Source: Echinicola strongylocentroti (lineage in GTDB: Bacteria > Bacteroidota > Bacteroidia > Cytophagales > Cyclobacteriaceae). Taken from it: a stretch of 64,000 bases of DNA. The notes under the pieces are model-generated. The model ran no database searches. It was not told the origin of the DNA and saw only the letters and a list, made by a program, of their open reading frames with translations. Location: assembly GCF_003260975.1 (NCBI RefSeq), contig NZ_CP030041.1, forward strand, positions 1,463,001 through 1,527,000. Reading direction: 5' to 3'. The position numbers and the translations under genes are program-made. Positions 35,498-44,163 of this stretch are shown here, in pieces (positions within the stretch are counted from its first letter, which is position 1; each line of letters starts with the position of its first letter).

Positions 35498-36495
35498 ATA
35501 CATAGGTCACCGTAGGGCGATATGTATCTAATCAGTCTGTCAGTACCTTCACTGTTTTTGGTGGATCAATAGGGAGCCACTAAGGCACCGGTTGTTCCGA
35601 CAGCTGTGCTGCGGAACCAGGTAAATTTGAGTTTTTAACTCAATACCACGTACAACTGTCACGTTTTGGAGCTTGATTTATGTGTAACAACATAGTCACA
35701 TAGGTCACCGTAGGGGGGTATGTATCTAATCAGTCTGTCAGTACCTTCACTGTTTTTGAGGATCAATAGCAAGCCACTAAGGCACCAAGACACTAAGTGT
35801 TTTGGAAAGTAATAGGCCAAGTACACGACAAATCACTATCCACCGCCTCTTTGTGACTTCCCGACTTTGTGGCCAAAAAAGTAAGCCACCAAGGCAACGG
35901 TTGTTCCGACAGCTGTGCTGCGGAACCAAATAAATTTGAGTTTTTAACTCAATACCACGTACAACTGTTATGTTTTGGAGCTTGATTTATGTGTAACAAC
36001 ATAGTCACATAGGTCACCGTAGGGGGATGTGCATCTAGTCATCCTGTCGGTACCTTCACTGTTTTTGGTGAATCAATAGGGAGCCACTAAGGCACCAAGA
36101 CACTAAGTGTTTTGGAAAGTAATAGGCCAAGTACACGACAAATCACTATCCACCGCCTCTTTGTGACTTCCCGACTTTGTGGCCAAAAAAGTAAGCCACC
36201 AAGGCAACGGTTGTTCCGACAGCTGTGCTGCGGAACCAGGTAAATTTGAGTTTTTAACTCAATACCACGTACAACTGTTATGTTTTGGAGCTTGATTTAT
36301 GTGTAACAACATAGTCACATAGGTCACCGTAGGGGGATGTGCATCTAGTCATCCTATCGGTACCTTCACTGTTTTTGGTGGATCAATAGCAAGCCACTAA
36401 GGCACCAAGACGCTAAGTATTTTGGAAAGTAATAGGCCAAGTACACGACAAATCACTATTCACCACCCCTTTGTGACTTCGCGACTTTGTGGCCA
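35498..36495 (-). repeat. Tandem array of the ~310-bp repeat, right array, inverted relative to the left array
   Basis: The marker GGTCACCGTAGG occurs at 35505, 35703, 36012 and 36322, giving spacings of 198, 309 and 310 bp. All units are the reverse complement of those at 22466-23713. The first interval is short because 112 bp are missing between two imperfect 14-bp direct repeats (GCCACTAAGGCACC and GCCACCAAGGCAAC, seen intact at 35773 and 35885). The last unit is cut at TTTGTGGCCA near 36495. The array starts 56 bp after the UpxY stop codon. Confidence 0.92.
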
Positions 36496-36499
36496 ATTA

Positions 36500-36551
36500 A
36501 AAAAAAAATCAGCGAAAATCTGCTGAATCTGCGTTATCTGCGTGCCATTCA
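36500..36551 (+). repeat. Short degenerate repeat (ATCTGCG motifs)
   Basis: AATCAGCGAAAATCTGCTG followed by AATCTGCGTTATCTGCGTGCC: internally repeated ATCTGCG/ATCTGCT words directly after the truncated end of the right array. It resembles short interspersed repeats seen between genes in many bacteria. No function is assigned. Confidence 0.45.
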
Positions 36552-36589
36552 AAACAACCAGGTTATTTTTGAAGTGGGATGTTAGATGG

Positions 36590-36656
36590 AAATATGCATT
36601 AGCCTATCTACGCCATAGCATACAGGTATGGCGACCCGATCCGCCCTAAACGGACA
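36590..36656 (+). repeat. MITE-like repeat family A, copy 5 (one end only)
   Basis: AATATGCATTAGCCTATCTACG matches the family's left terminus without the AACCCGG tip. The rest is diverged. It lies just downstream of the small membrane protein gene. Confidence 0.5.
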
Positions 36657-36677
36657 AAATCGGTCATGTCAAAATGA

Positions 36678-37049
36678 CTATCGATCGAAATAATAGACGG
36701 ATTTCCGCTCAAACAATTTCCGGAAACGGTTTCCTGTCAGTGCGCTGAACCCTCCAATTACCATTCCTAAAAAGGCAGTGACCAACATCATTAACTCAGC
36801 ACTGCCCATTCCCATGATTTCTGCCATTTGTCCCGGCAAGGCAGATGCGGTATGTACCGTTATCCAATAGGACATTCCCAACCAAGTAAGTCCCACTCCC
36901 AATGCTGCTGCAAAAAACACCTTTGCTCCTTTTCCACCAATGACTGCTCCCAGTACCGCCCAAACTAACATCATCATCCAGTAAGTAAGCCATGGCCCAC
37001 ATAAAAGAGTCACTATGATATATACTGCTAACCAAAGTATGAATTTCAT
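36678..37049 (-). CDS. Small membrane protein of unknown function, paired with acylase gene
   Basis: 123 residues with four hydrophobic segments (about 2-15, 17-36, 42-60 and 84-105) and a basic C-terminal tail (NRFRKLFERKSVYYFDR). I do not recognise the family. The start lies 1 bp past the acylase stop codon on the same strand, so it is translated from the same mRNA. That suggests a role linked to the enzyme or its localisation, but nothing in the sequence shows what. Confidence 0.7.
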   Translation of the reverse strand: MKFILWLAVYIIVTLLCGPWLTYWMMMLVWAVLGAVIGGKGAKVFFAAALGVGLTWLGMSYWITVHTASALPGQMAEIMGMGSAELMMLVTAFLGMVIGGFSALTGNRFRKLFERKSVYYFDR

Positions 37050-37050
37050 A

Positions 37051-39486
37051 TCAGTCTGTCGGTGTTAAAGTAGTGGTAAAAAGGGCATCGGCCGTGCTGG
37101 ACTCAGCTCTGAAACTAAAATCAACGTATTCTCCTTCCGCCCAAGTTTCGATAAAATTATCGTAAAACTTACTTCCGGGGTTTCCTGATTGGCCGCCAGG
37201 ATAAATCCCAAATGCCTTCACATCATTCCCTAATTCTACCAGCATCCTCCAGCTGGCCCCATGTCGCTCACTAGTGGCATTGATAATGCTCCTTCCTCCT
37301 CCTGTAAATATCCCTGCTCTACTGAATGATTTGAAGTTAGGCACCAAATGCTGTATCGTAGTGTTTTTATAGGCTGACCATGAGATGTTTTCCCCTTTCT
37401 CTTCTTTAAGGGCTTCCCAAGCTATCGCTGTTTCCTCAAAACTCTTCACTAAATGATCCACAGCATCCTCTTTTATCTCCGGAGTGCTGGCAAGGTCAAA
37501 AACACTATCCTGAGGGCTTTTCTTCATTATGGAAGTGGTGGTAAAATCATCCGGGTACACCACTGCCCCTCCTTCACTACCGAGCCATTTCCACACACTG
37601 TCCTTAAAGTGTCCCCACCAAATATCAAAGATCACTGGGCCTTTGGCATCAGGATCAGCATAAAAATCCCATTTACGCAAAATTCCCAACAATGCTTCGT
37701 TATGCTCACCTAAGATCATTGTCGTATCCTGTGTCAAATAATTGATCATCGGGGGCAATGCCTCCGCAGCATGGAGGTCATAATCGTCAAACTGCAAGGC
37801 TTTCATGTCTTCCAATGTGATGTTCTCCATTTCGCGCAGACGATCATTGATCCTCCTATTTCTATAATCTTCAAAACTATTATCAAAAATGTAATAGGGA
37901 TAAGACTCCCCTACTGAGTATTGATTGGCTGAGCTGACAAACCCTCTATCAGGGTTCAGTGTAGCAGGGTTTTGGTCGAAGGGTATATAGTCACCCCATT
38001 CGAACAGGGGATTGTTTCCATCCATAAGGTATTTGCCCTGTTCTGGCCATTTTAAGGGGAACTTCCCTTGAACCTTCATGGCAATGTCCCCGTTTTTTGA
38101 AGCAAACACAAAATTCTGAGCTGGCGCTGTAAAGTGGTCCAGCGCCGAAAGGTAGTCGGCATGGTTCTTTGCCCTGTTCAGCCCTAAGAAAGTTCCTTGT
38201 TCGTTAGAGCCTTCATGGGCAGTCCATTTTAAGGCAAAATTCAACTTCTGACTGTTTGGATGAAAACTTTTGTCATAGACTACTGGCCCATAATGGGTAT
38301 AGATTACCGTGTCCTGATGAGGGACATCGCCTTTGATTTGGATAGTCTCTACCCGGATGGAACTTTGTATCCATTGGTCATTATAAAGGTACTCCAACCG
38401 ATTGTCGTCTTTAAACTCAATTGCGTACCAGTCCCTTACATCCCTTGTGGCATTGGTCACACCCCAAGCGATGTTCTCGTTAAATCCACTGATGACACCC
38501 AGTGCTCCAGGGAGTGATGCTCCTTTCACTGTAAAATCAGGCGTGCTAAGCTGTATGGCATACCAAAGACTCGGTAAATTAAGTCCCAAATGGGGGTCAT
38601 TGGCCAAAATAGGACGGCCACTCTTGGTCTTACTTCCAGAAACTGCCCAGTTATTCGATCCCACTCCCGGCTCAGGTGAAGGGATAGGCTCGATGAGCAG
38701 GGACAGATCAGGATAGTCGATACTATCTGGCCGTACCACGTCAAGCGGTTCAAAATCCCATTGATGATCTGCTTCTATTACTGGATCGCCACTTGCTGGT
38801 CTATCAGGAAACAATCGATTGACCATCGTTTCTCCCAATTGCTTCCGTAAATTAGTGAATTCGATATCCTTGTCTCCCACCAACATATCAGCCATGTACT
38901 TCAACAGTAACACCGTCTTATAATTCGTCCAGTGCTCTGGCCTGTAATCCAGTATCTTGTACTCCACAGGTGTCTTGCTCATGTCCAATTGATCAATGTA
39001 CTGATTGACCCCTTTGGTGTAAGCCGTTATTAAATCCAACGTGGCGGAATTATTTTCTTCGAGAAACTGGAGCCCCATTTCGGCCCCATATCCCAAGCCC
39101 TTTCGTCGTTGCATCCTATCAAAATCAAGCGCTGCACTTCCTATTATTTCAGAAATTCTTCCTGCAGCTGCCCTGGTCTGGAATTCCATTTGCCATAACC
39201 TGTGCTTGGCAGTGACATAGCCTTGGGCCATCATAAGGTCTGCCTCATTTTGGGCATAAATATGGGGAATAAGGTGGTTATCATAGATCACTTTGACGGG
39301 AGCACTGAGTCCGGTCACGCTTAATTCTTCTTCAGCCAGCTCATCTTCACTGTAAGCATTCTGCCAAAACCCATGGTAGGGATCCATCAAATAGCCCAAA
39401 GAAGGTATTTGGCCAAAATTCACGGACAACGCTACAGCCAAAACCAGCGAAATGATAAAAACAATTAAAAAACCAAAGTATTTCAT
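37051..39486 (-). CDS. Penicillin acylase-family (Ntn hydrolase) protein
   Basis: 811 residues. An N-terminal signal or anchor segment (FGFLIVFIISLVLAVALSV) precedes the alpha-chain region (VIYDNHLIPHIYAQNEADLMMAQGY, then RLWQMEFQTRAAAGRISE), typical of this family. The autocatalytic cleavage site is GVG/SNNWAVSG, making Ser277 the N-terminal nucleophile of the beta-chain. It is followed by PILANDPHLGLNLPSLWY and the SGFNENIAWGVTNATRD segment. Members cleave amide bonds of beta-lactams, acyl-homoserine lactones or other acyl amides in the periplasm, and the substrate is not predictable here. A 123-residue membrane protein gene follows 1 bp later. Confidence 0.93.
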   Translation of the reverse strand: MKYFGFLIVFIISLVLAVALSVNFGQIPSLGYLMDPYHGFWQNAYSEDELAEEELSVTGLSAPVKVIYDNHLIPHIYAQNEADLMMAQGYVTAKHRLWQMEFQTRAAAGRISEIIGSAALDFDRMQRRKGLGYGAEMGLQFLEENNSATLDLITAYTKGVNQYIDQLDMSKTPVEYKILDYRPEHWTNYKTVLLLKYMADMLVGDKDIEFTNLRKQLGETMVNRLFPDRPASGDPVIEADHQWDFEPLDVVRPDSIDYPDLSLLIEPIPSPEPGVGSNNWAVSGSKTKSGRPILANDPHLGLNLPSLWYAIQLSTPDFTVKGASLPGALGVISGFNENIAWGVTNATRDVRDWYAIEFKDDNRLEYLYNDQWIQSSIRVETIQIKGDVPHQDTVIYTHYGPVVYDKSFHPNSQKLNFALKWTAHEGSNEQGTFLGLNRAKNHADYLSALDHFTAPAQNFVFASKNGDIAMKVQGKFPLKWPEQGKYLMDGNNPLFEWGDYIPFDQNPATLNPDRGFVSSANQYSVGESYPYYIFDNSFEDYRNRRINDRLREMENITLEDMKALQFDDYDLHAAEALPPMINYLTQDTTMILGEHNEALLGILRKWDFYADPDAKGPVIFDIWWGHFKDSVWKWLGSEGGAVVYPDDFTTTSIMKKSPQDSVFDLASTPEIKEDAVDHLVKSFEETAIAWEALKEEKGENISWSAYKNTTIQHLVPNFKSFSRAGIFTGGGRSIINATSERHGASWRMLVELGNDVKAFGIYPGGQSGNPGSKFYDNFIETWAEGEYVDFSFRAESSTADALFTTTLTPTD

Positions 39487-39637
39487 AAAATAAGCTACTA
39501 AGAAGTAATATCGGGCAATAACTCCCGAATTTAAGCCTTAAAAATGTATTTCCAATTGAAAAAACCGCTTATCTTTTACCTTCCCGGAGTTTTTGAAAGA
39601 GAAGTCGTCAAACAGTACTGTTTTTGGACGCTACTAT

Positions 39638-39673
39638 AAAAAGACAAAAGGCTCCATAATCTGAAGCCTTTTG
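39638..39673 (-). terminator. Rho-independent terminator of the DUF2911 gene
   Basis: CAAAAGGCT (39645-39653) pairs perfectly with AGCCTTTTG (39665-39673). On the minus strand the stem is followed by TCTTTTT. It lies 33 bp past the stop codon at 39706. Confidence 0.75.
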
Positions 39674-39705
39674 ATAAACCGAGGATTAATACACGAGGAA
39701 ATCCA

Positions 39706-40284
39706 TCATTGGATAGCAATCGGCAAGCGCAGCTTCTCCCACCGAATAACTATCCCCGGCTCTTCCACGGTGATTTTCAACTGTTCTTGATTTTCCTCTA
39801 ACCACTCTGGGGTTACCTCCACTCGTAACACATCATTTTCTTCCTTATACTGGTAATGTCCGTGCTCCAAGTTCCAATCGGAGTTAAAGATCACCGTCCA
39901 GTCACCTTCTTTCACGGGAATGGTAAAGAGGGAATATTTCCCTGCGGACAATGACTTGCCTTCTACAGACACATCTTCTGAGATATCGATATAAGTCGCC
40001 TCATTTGCTCCCGTGCGCCACACTTCGCCATACGACTCCAAGTTACCCCATATTTCCCGGCCTTTCACGGATGGAGCGCCGTATTGGACCATAAGTGTTT
40101 TTCCTCCCACTTTCCCTTGGGAAGTTTCGAGTGGACTGGCCCTTTCTTCTTCTTTCATTTCCATGGCCTGTGCCTCTTCCTCTTGGGTTGCTTCCTTTTC
40201 GTTTTTACCACTGCCTCCGCAACTAGACAGCCCTGCCAACAACAAAAAACAACCAAATAAAAATAAAGTGTCAAACTTTCTCAT
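39706..40284 (-). CDS. DUF2911-family lipoprotein
   Basis: 192 residues. Lipoprotein signal peptide LFLFGCFLLLAGLSSC with the lipidated Cys at 22, then a charged Glu-rich linker. The DUF2911 domain follows, recognisable from VQYGAPSVKGREIWGNL, GEVWRTGANEATYIDIS, AGKYSLFTIP and WTVIFNSDW. The domain is common in Bacteroidota secreted proteins and has no established function. It is a single gene with its own terminator downstream and a 719-bp intergenic region upstream. Confidence 0.9.
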   Translation of the reverse strand: MRKFDTLFLFGCFLLLAGLSSCGGSGKNEKEATQEEEAQAMEMKEEERASPLETSQGKVGGKTLMVQYGAPSVKGREIWGNLESYGEVWRTGANEATYIDISEDVSVEGKSLSAGKYSLFTIPVKEGDWTVIFNSDWNLEHGHYQYKEENDVLRVEVTPEWLEENQEQLKITVEEPGIVIRWEKLRLPIAIQ

Positions 40285-40582
40285 AGGAATTCAATAATTG
40301 ATTCAAGACGAATTTATGCATTTTTTCTACTTCGGCTTATATTTTCCTGAAATAATTCGAGGAGCTTAAGCTTCTCGCCAACGCTATTCACACGCCCATA
40401 TCCTCCATTCCTTTAGCTCTCAGGTAGTTTTTTTTTAAAATTCCCTAAACAACCTAACCACCCAAAAGTCCATTAACCAAATCCGGCCTATCATCTCCCT
40501 CATTCCCCCAGCTAATCGCTGATCTTTACATAAAATCATTTACTATCGTCCGACTAAATTTCACATAGACTGAAAAAGTAGG

Positions 40583-40758
40583 TTTAACCCGGAATATGCA
40601 TTAGCCTATCTGTTGCGACCTGAAACTGCTTCAAAATCAGCCGTTTCACTTTAGTTTTCGGCATTACCGTAGCGGTGCTACGCTAATGCCTCCAAACTAA
40701 CTGATTTTCTTGCAATTTCAGCTCTCACTACGATTCCCAACGCATAATCCGGGTTTAA
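40583..40758 (+). repeat. MITE-like repeat family A, copy 6 (full length)
   Basis: 176 bp. Left end TTTAACCCGGAATATGCATT and right end ACGCATAATCCGGGTTTAAA form terminal inverted repeats of about 20 bp. The interior has the palindrome CGTAGCGGTGCTACG and the block CCTCCAAACTAACTGATTTT. It is nearly identical to the copy at 57501-57676, differing at a handful of positions. Confidence 0.88.
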
Positions 40759-40820
40759 AAGATAAGAGGAGAGGTTTTTTCGATTTCCTAAAACTGGCCC
40801 GTACGCTGAAGAGGTGATTA

Positions 40821-40898
40821 AAAAGTCCCCTTTAGGGGATTTAGGGGTAAATTTTAACTAAATTCCTTCAAAAGCAAAGTCTTTACTCGGACGCCACT
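40821..40898 (+). repeat. Interspersed repeat family D, copy 2
   Basis: AAAAGTCCCCTTTAGGGGAT at the left and TCTTTACTCGGACGCCA at the right; matches 4851-4928 in the same orientation with scattered changes. Confidence 0.7.
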
Positions 40899-40951
40899 AA
40901 AAATCATTTGTAAAAAAGTTGGCGATTTTTTTCCCTAGTCCCAAAAACTGC

Positions 40952-40982
40952 TTGATATTCCTTTCATCTTACACTATTTTCG
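40952..40982 (+). promoter_or_regulatory. Candidate Bacteroidota promoter for the EEP-family gene
   Basis: TTG at 40952-40954, a 20-bp spacer, then TATTTTCG (one mismatch to TAnnTTTG) at 40975-40982, 21 bp before the ATG at 41004. Spacing fits the Bacteroidota -33/-7 pattern. Confidence 0.45.
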
Positions 40983-41003
40983 CTTTCCCTTATAAGACGC
41001 TTT

Positions 41004-42065
41004 ATGATGAGGTATCTGGTATCCTTGGTATTTTTGGTTTCCGTCCTGCTATTTTTTGGTGTTAATATTTCACCAAAACAGCTCGCCTATGCAGGATTGG
41101 TCCCAGTACTCATCCCCCTATTTTTGCTCCTTAATTTTGCATTGCTCATTATCTTACTTCTTCTAAAACGAAAACTTTTTGTCCTACCTATCGCAGCCAT
41201 TCTTATCGGCTGGAGGTTTATCGGAGTCACCGTACAGTGGAACAATACATCTAGTGAAGATGGGCTATCCATCATGAGCTATAATGCCCATGTATTCAAC
41301 TATGAAAAATACAAAGCCAGGGACCCTAAAGTCACCCCCAATATCTACAATTGGATAAGGGAGCAAGACACAGACATCATTGGCCTGCAGGAATTTTATC
41401 AGGACTTCACTACACCGGCGAGGAATGCCATCAAGCTTATCGGCAGGGATGGTGAATACCACTATGCCACCCAGTCAGTAGAAGAACGCAAAGGGAAACG
41501 TTTTTTTGGCTTGGCCATTTTTTCTAAATTCCCCATAATCAATGAGGGCAAACTATTTGACAATCGAAAGACCAATGGGGCGATGTTTGTGGATCTGAAA
41601 GTCCATGAAGACACCATCAGAGTATACAACGTCCATTTGGAATCAATGAGTATTCCGGCCGAGCAGCTGGACAATATTGATGGCATCAAAGAGAACTACC
41701 AGAAGACCTGGAGAAGGCTAAACCGAGGTATTGTCAATCGGGCCAGCCAAGTAGATTTCTTAGCTGAGCACGTCAAAAACAGCCCATACCCGGCTATTCT
41801 AATGGGGGATTTTAATGATGTCCCCTACAGCTACACCTATTTCACCATCCGGTCCATCCTTGAAAACGCCTTTGAAACGGCTGGCAGAGGATTTGGTTTT
41901 TCATTTAACAGGGTATTGTTTTTCCTTAGGATAGACAACATCTTCTACGATGAGGCCCTGACCCCGCTACGTTTCAATACTCTTCGGGAGGTAGATTATT
42001 CGGATCATTACCCTATCAAAGCGGTCTTTGACCTTTCCCCGCTGATAGGTCCCACTGACAAATGA
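41004..42065 (+). CDS. Membrane-anchored endonuclease/exonuclease/phosphatase (EEP) family protein
   Basis: 353 residues. Three N-terminal membrane segments (about 3-20, 28-55 and 60-75) precede an EEP domain with all usual motifs: IMSYNAHVF (Asn), IIGLQEFY (metal-binding Glu), VYNVHLES (His), ILMGDFNDVP (Asp-x-Asn) and REVDYSDHYPI (catalytic His). The domain should face the periplasm. EEP enzymes cut phosphodiesters in nucleic acids, phospholipids or phosphoinositides, and the substrate is not clear. The start is one of two consecutive ATGs. It appears monocistronic, with its own candidate promoter. Confidence 0.88.
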   Translation: MMRYLVSLVFLVSVLLFFGVNISPKQLAYAGLVPVLIPLFLLLNFALLIILLLLKRKLFVLPIAAILIGWRFIGVTVQWNNTSSEDGLSIMSYNAHVFNYEKYKARDPKVTPNIYNWIREQDTDIIGLQEFYQDFTTPARNAIKLIGRDGEYHYATQSVEERKGKRFFGLAIFSKFPIINEGKLFDNRKTNGAMFVDLKVHEDTIRVYNVHLESMSIPAEQLDNIDGIKENYQKTWRRLNRGIVNRASQVDFLAEHVKNSPYPAILMGDFNDVPYSYTYFTIRSILENAFETAGRGFGFSFNRVLFFLRIDNIFYDEALTPLRFNTLREVDYSDHYPIKAVFDLSPLIGPTDK

Positions 42066-42252
42066 CCCATTCACCCTAAAAAACTACCCGCTTATTAAAA
42101 CCGTTAATCCTTTTTAATGAATAATAAATAGGTAAGCATCTTACATAACACACTATCAATCCCGGACATTCTTCTTCATTTTCGTACCAACCTTTGATAA
42201 ACGGTCTAGGTGTTTTTTAGTTTTTATTTTACTTTTGAGAAAATTTATAACT

Positions 42253-44109
42253 ATGAGATTATTACGTTCAACCGCCTTATTGGCCTTCAGTATATGCTGT
42301 ACAGTTGGCCTGCAAGCCCAGACTACCCGCTGGCAACAGGCCGTCAACTACGAAATGGACGTCGAAATGGACGTCGAAAGCAACCAGTACGAAGGCCATC
42401 AACACCTAAAGTACACCAACAATTCACCGGACACACTGTATCGTGTTTTTTACCACCTGTATTATAATGCCTTCCAGCCCAACTCCATGATGGATGTAAG
42501 GTCAAGGACCATTGCAGACGCTGATCGTCGCGTACAGGACCGCATCTCCCAACTCTCTCCAGAAGAGATCGGCTACCTAAAGGTAAACAGCCTGAAAATG
42601 GACGGCAAAAAACTGGACTACGAGCATGTAGGCACTATCCTTGAAGTCACTCTTGACCAGCCGATCCTGCCCAATAGTACCGTGGAGTTTTCCATGGATT
42701 TTGAAGGACAGGTCCCACTCCAGATTAGAAGAGCTGGCCGTGACAACAAAGAAGGCGTGCGCTATTCGATGTCCCAGTGGTACCCAAAAATGGCCAACTA
42801 CGACGATCAGGGCTGGCATGCCAACCCGTATATCGGGAGGGAGTTTTACGGCATCTGGGGAGATTTTGATGTGAAGATCACCATCGACAAGTCGTACATC
42901 TTGGGCGGTACAGGCTACCTACAAAACCCAGAAGAAATAGGATATGGCTACGAAGAAGAAGGCCAAAAAGTAAAAAGACCAAGAGGCAAAAAACTCACGT
43001 GGCACTTCAAGGCTCCGCAAGTCCATGATTTCATGTGGGCAGCTGACCCGAAATATACCCATGACAAAATCAAGATGGACAATGGCATCACCATCCATCA
43101 CCTCTATATCAAAAACAGCAAGACTGCTGGCAACTGGGAAAAGCTCAAGGAGTATTCTCCTAAATCCATGGCTTTTTTGAGCGAACACTTTGGCCAGTAT
43201 CCTTATAAGCAGTATTCCATCATCCAAGGTGGAGATGGCGGCATGGAATACCCTATGTCAACGCTGATCACTGGCGAACGTTCTCTTCCAAGCTTAGTCG
43301 GTGTTACTGTACACGAAATGGCCCACAGCTGGTTTCAGGGAGTCTTAGCCACCAACGAAGCCCTTTACCCTTGGATGGACGAAGGCTTCACCTCCTACGC
43401 CACCAACCTGACCATGGCCAATATCTTCTCCGAAGAACCTTCCGACTTCCCACAAAGAGGCTCTTATGTGGGTTATGAGCGACTGGCAAAATCCGGAAAA
43501 GAAGAACCGATGACCACCCATTCGGACCATTACCATACCAACTATGCCTACGGGTCAGCGGCTTATTCCAAAGGGGCAGTTTTCGTAGCCCAGCTCGGTT
43601 ATATCATCGGGGAAGAAAACAGGAACCAAGCCATGCTGAACTACTTCAACGACTGGAAGTTCAAGCACCCCAAGACCAACGATATCATTCGTGAAATGGA
43701 AAAGCAAAGCGGCCTCGAGCTGGATTGGTACAAGGAGTACTGGGTAAACAGTACCAAATCGATTGATTATGCCGTAAAATCCGTAGAAGCGGTAGACGAT
43801 GGCACCAATATCACTTTGCAACGTGACGGACTGATGCCGATGCCTATTGACCTAGTAATCACCTATCAAGATGGCAGCCAAGAAATGGTCTATCTACCAC
43901 TGGTCATCCAACGAGGAAACAAACCCGAAGAAGCAGGAATGCCAAAACGTATCCTGACACAACGGTGGCCTTGGACGAACATCACCAAGGAAATTACCAT
44001 CGAAAAACCTTTCTCCAGTATCAAAAAAGTGGAAATCGATCCCAGTCTTAGAATGGCCGATATCGACAGGGAAAACAATGTATTCCCTGCCGAAACCACT
44101 GAAGAATAA
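42253..44109 (+). CDS. M1-family zinc metallopeptidase, secreted
   Basis: 618 residues from the ATG at 42253; a TTG six codons upstream is in frame but less likely. The signal peptide ALLAFSICCTVGLQAQ is followed by the M1 N-terminal beta domain. The substrate-binding exopeptidase segment GGDGGMEYPM replaces GAMEN. The zinc site HEMAH (354-358) is followed after 18 residues by Glu377 in WMDEGFTSYA, the full HExxH-x18-E pattern. It is predicted to remove N-terminal residues from peptides in the periplasm or outside. A -7-like TACTTTTG lies at 42230-42237. A strong terminator follows at 44134. Length is typical for Bacteroidota members. Confidence 0.93.
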   Translation: MRLLRSTALLAFSICCTVGLQAQTTRWQQAVNYEMDVEMDVESNQYEGHQHLKYTNNSPDTLYRVFYHLYYNAFQPNSMMDVRSRTIADADRRVQDRISQLSPEEIGYLKVNSLKMDGKKLDYEHVGTILEVTLDQPILPNSTVEFSMDFEGQVPLQIRRAGRDNKEGVRYSMSQWYPKMANYDDQGWHANPYIGREFYGIWGDFDVKITIDKSYILGGTGYLQNPEEIGYGYEEEGQKVKRPRGKKLTWHFKAPQVHDFMWAADPKYTHDKIKMDNGITIHHLYIKNSKTAGNWEKLKEYSPKSMAFLSEHFGQYPYKQYSIIQGGDGGMEYPMSTLITGERSLPSLVGVTVHEMAHSWFQGVLATNEALYPWMDEGFTSYATNLTMANIFSEEPSDFPQRGSYVGYERLAKSGKEEPMTTHSDHYHTNYAYGSAAYSKGAVFVAQLGYIIGEENRNQAMLNYFNDWKFKHPKTNDIIREMEKQSGLELDWYKEYWVNSTKSIDYAVKSVEAVDDGTNITLQRDGLMPMPIDLVITYQDGSQEMVYLPLVIQRGNKPEEAGMPKRILTQRWPWTNITKEITIEKPFSSIKKVEIDPSLRMADIDRENNVFPAETTEE

Positions 44110-44133
44110 ATGACCTTATCCTAGCGGATTACC

Positions 44134-44163
44134 AAAGGCAAGCAACACTGCTTGCCTTTTTTC
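44134..44163 (+). terminator. Rho-independent terminator of the M1 peptidase gene
   Basis: AAAGGCAAGCA (44134-44144) pairs with TGCTTGCCTTT (44149-44159), followed by TTTT. It starts 25 bp after the stop codon. Confidence 0.85.

Larger units (their letters stand above)
40285..41003. other. Divergent intergenic region with repeats A and D
   Basis: 719 bases between divergent genes. Contents are a full-length MITE-like copy (40583-40758), repeat D copy 2 (40821-40898) and a candidate promoter for the + strand gene (40952-40982). No coding sequence was seen. Confidence 0.7.
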
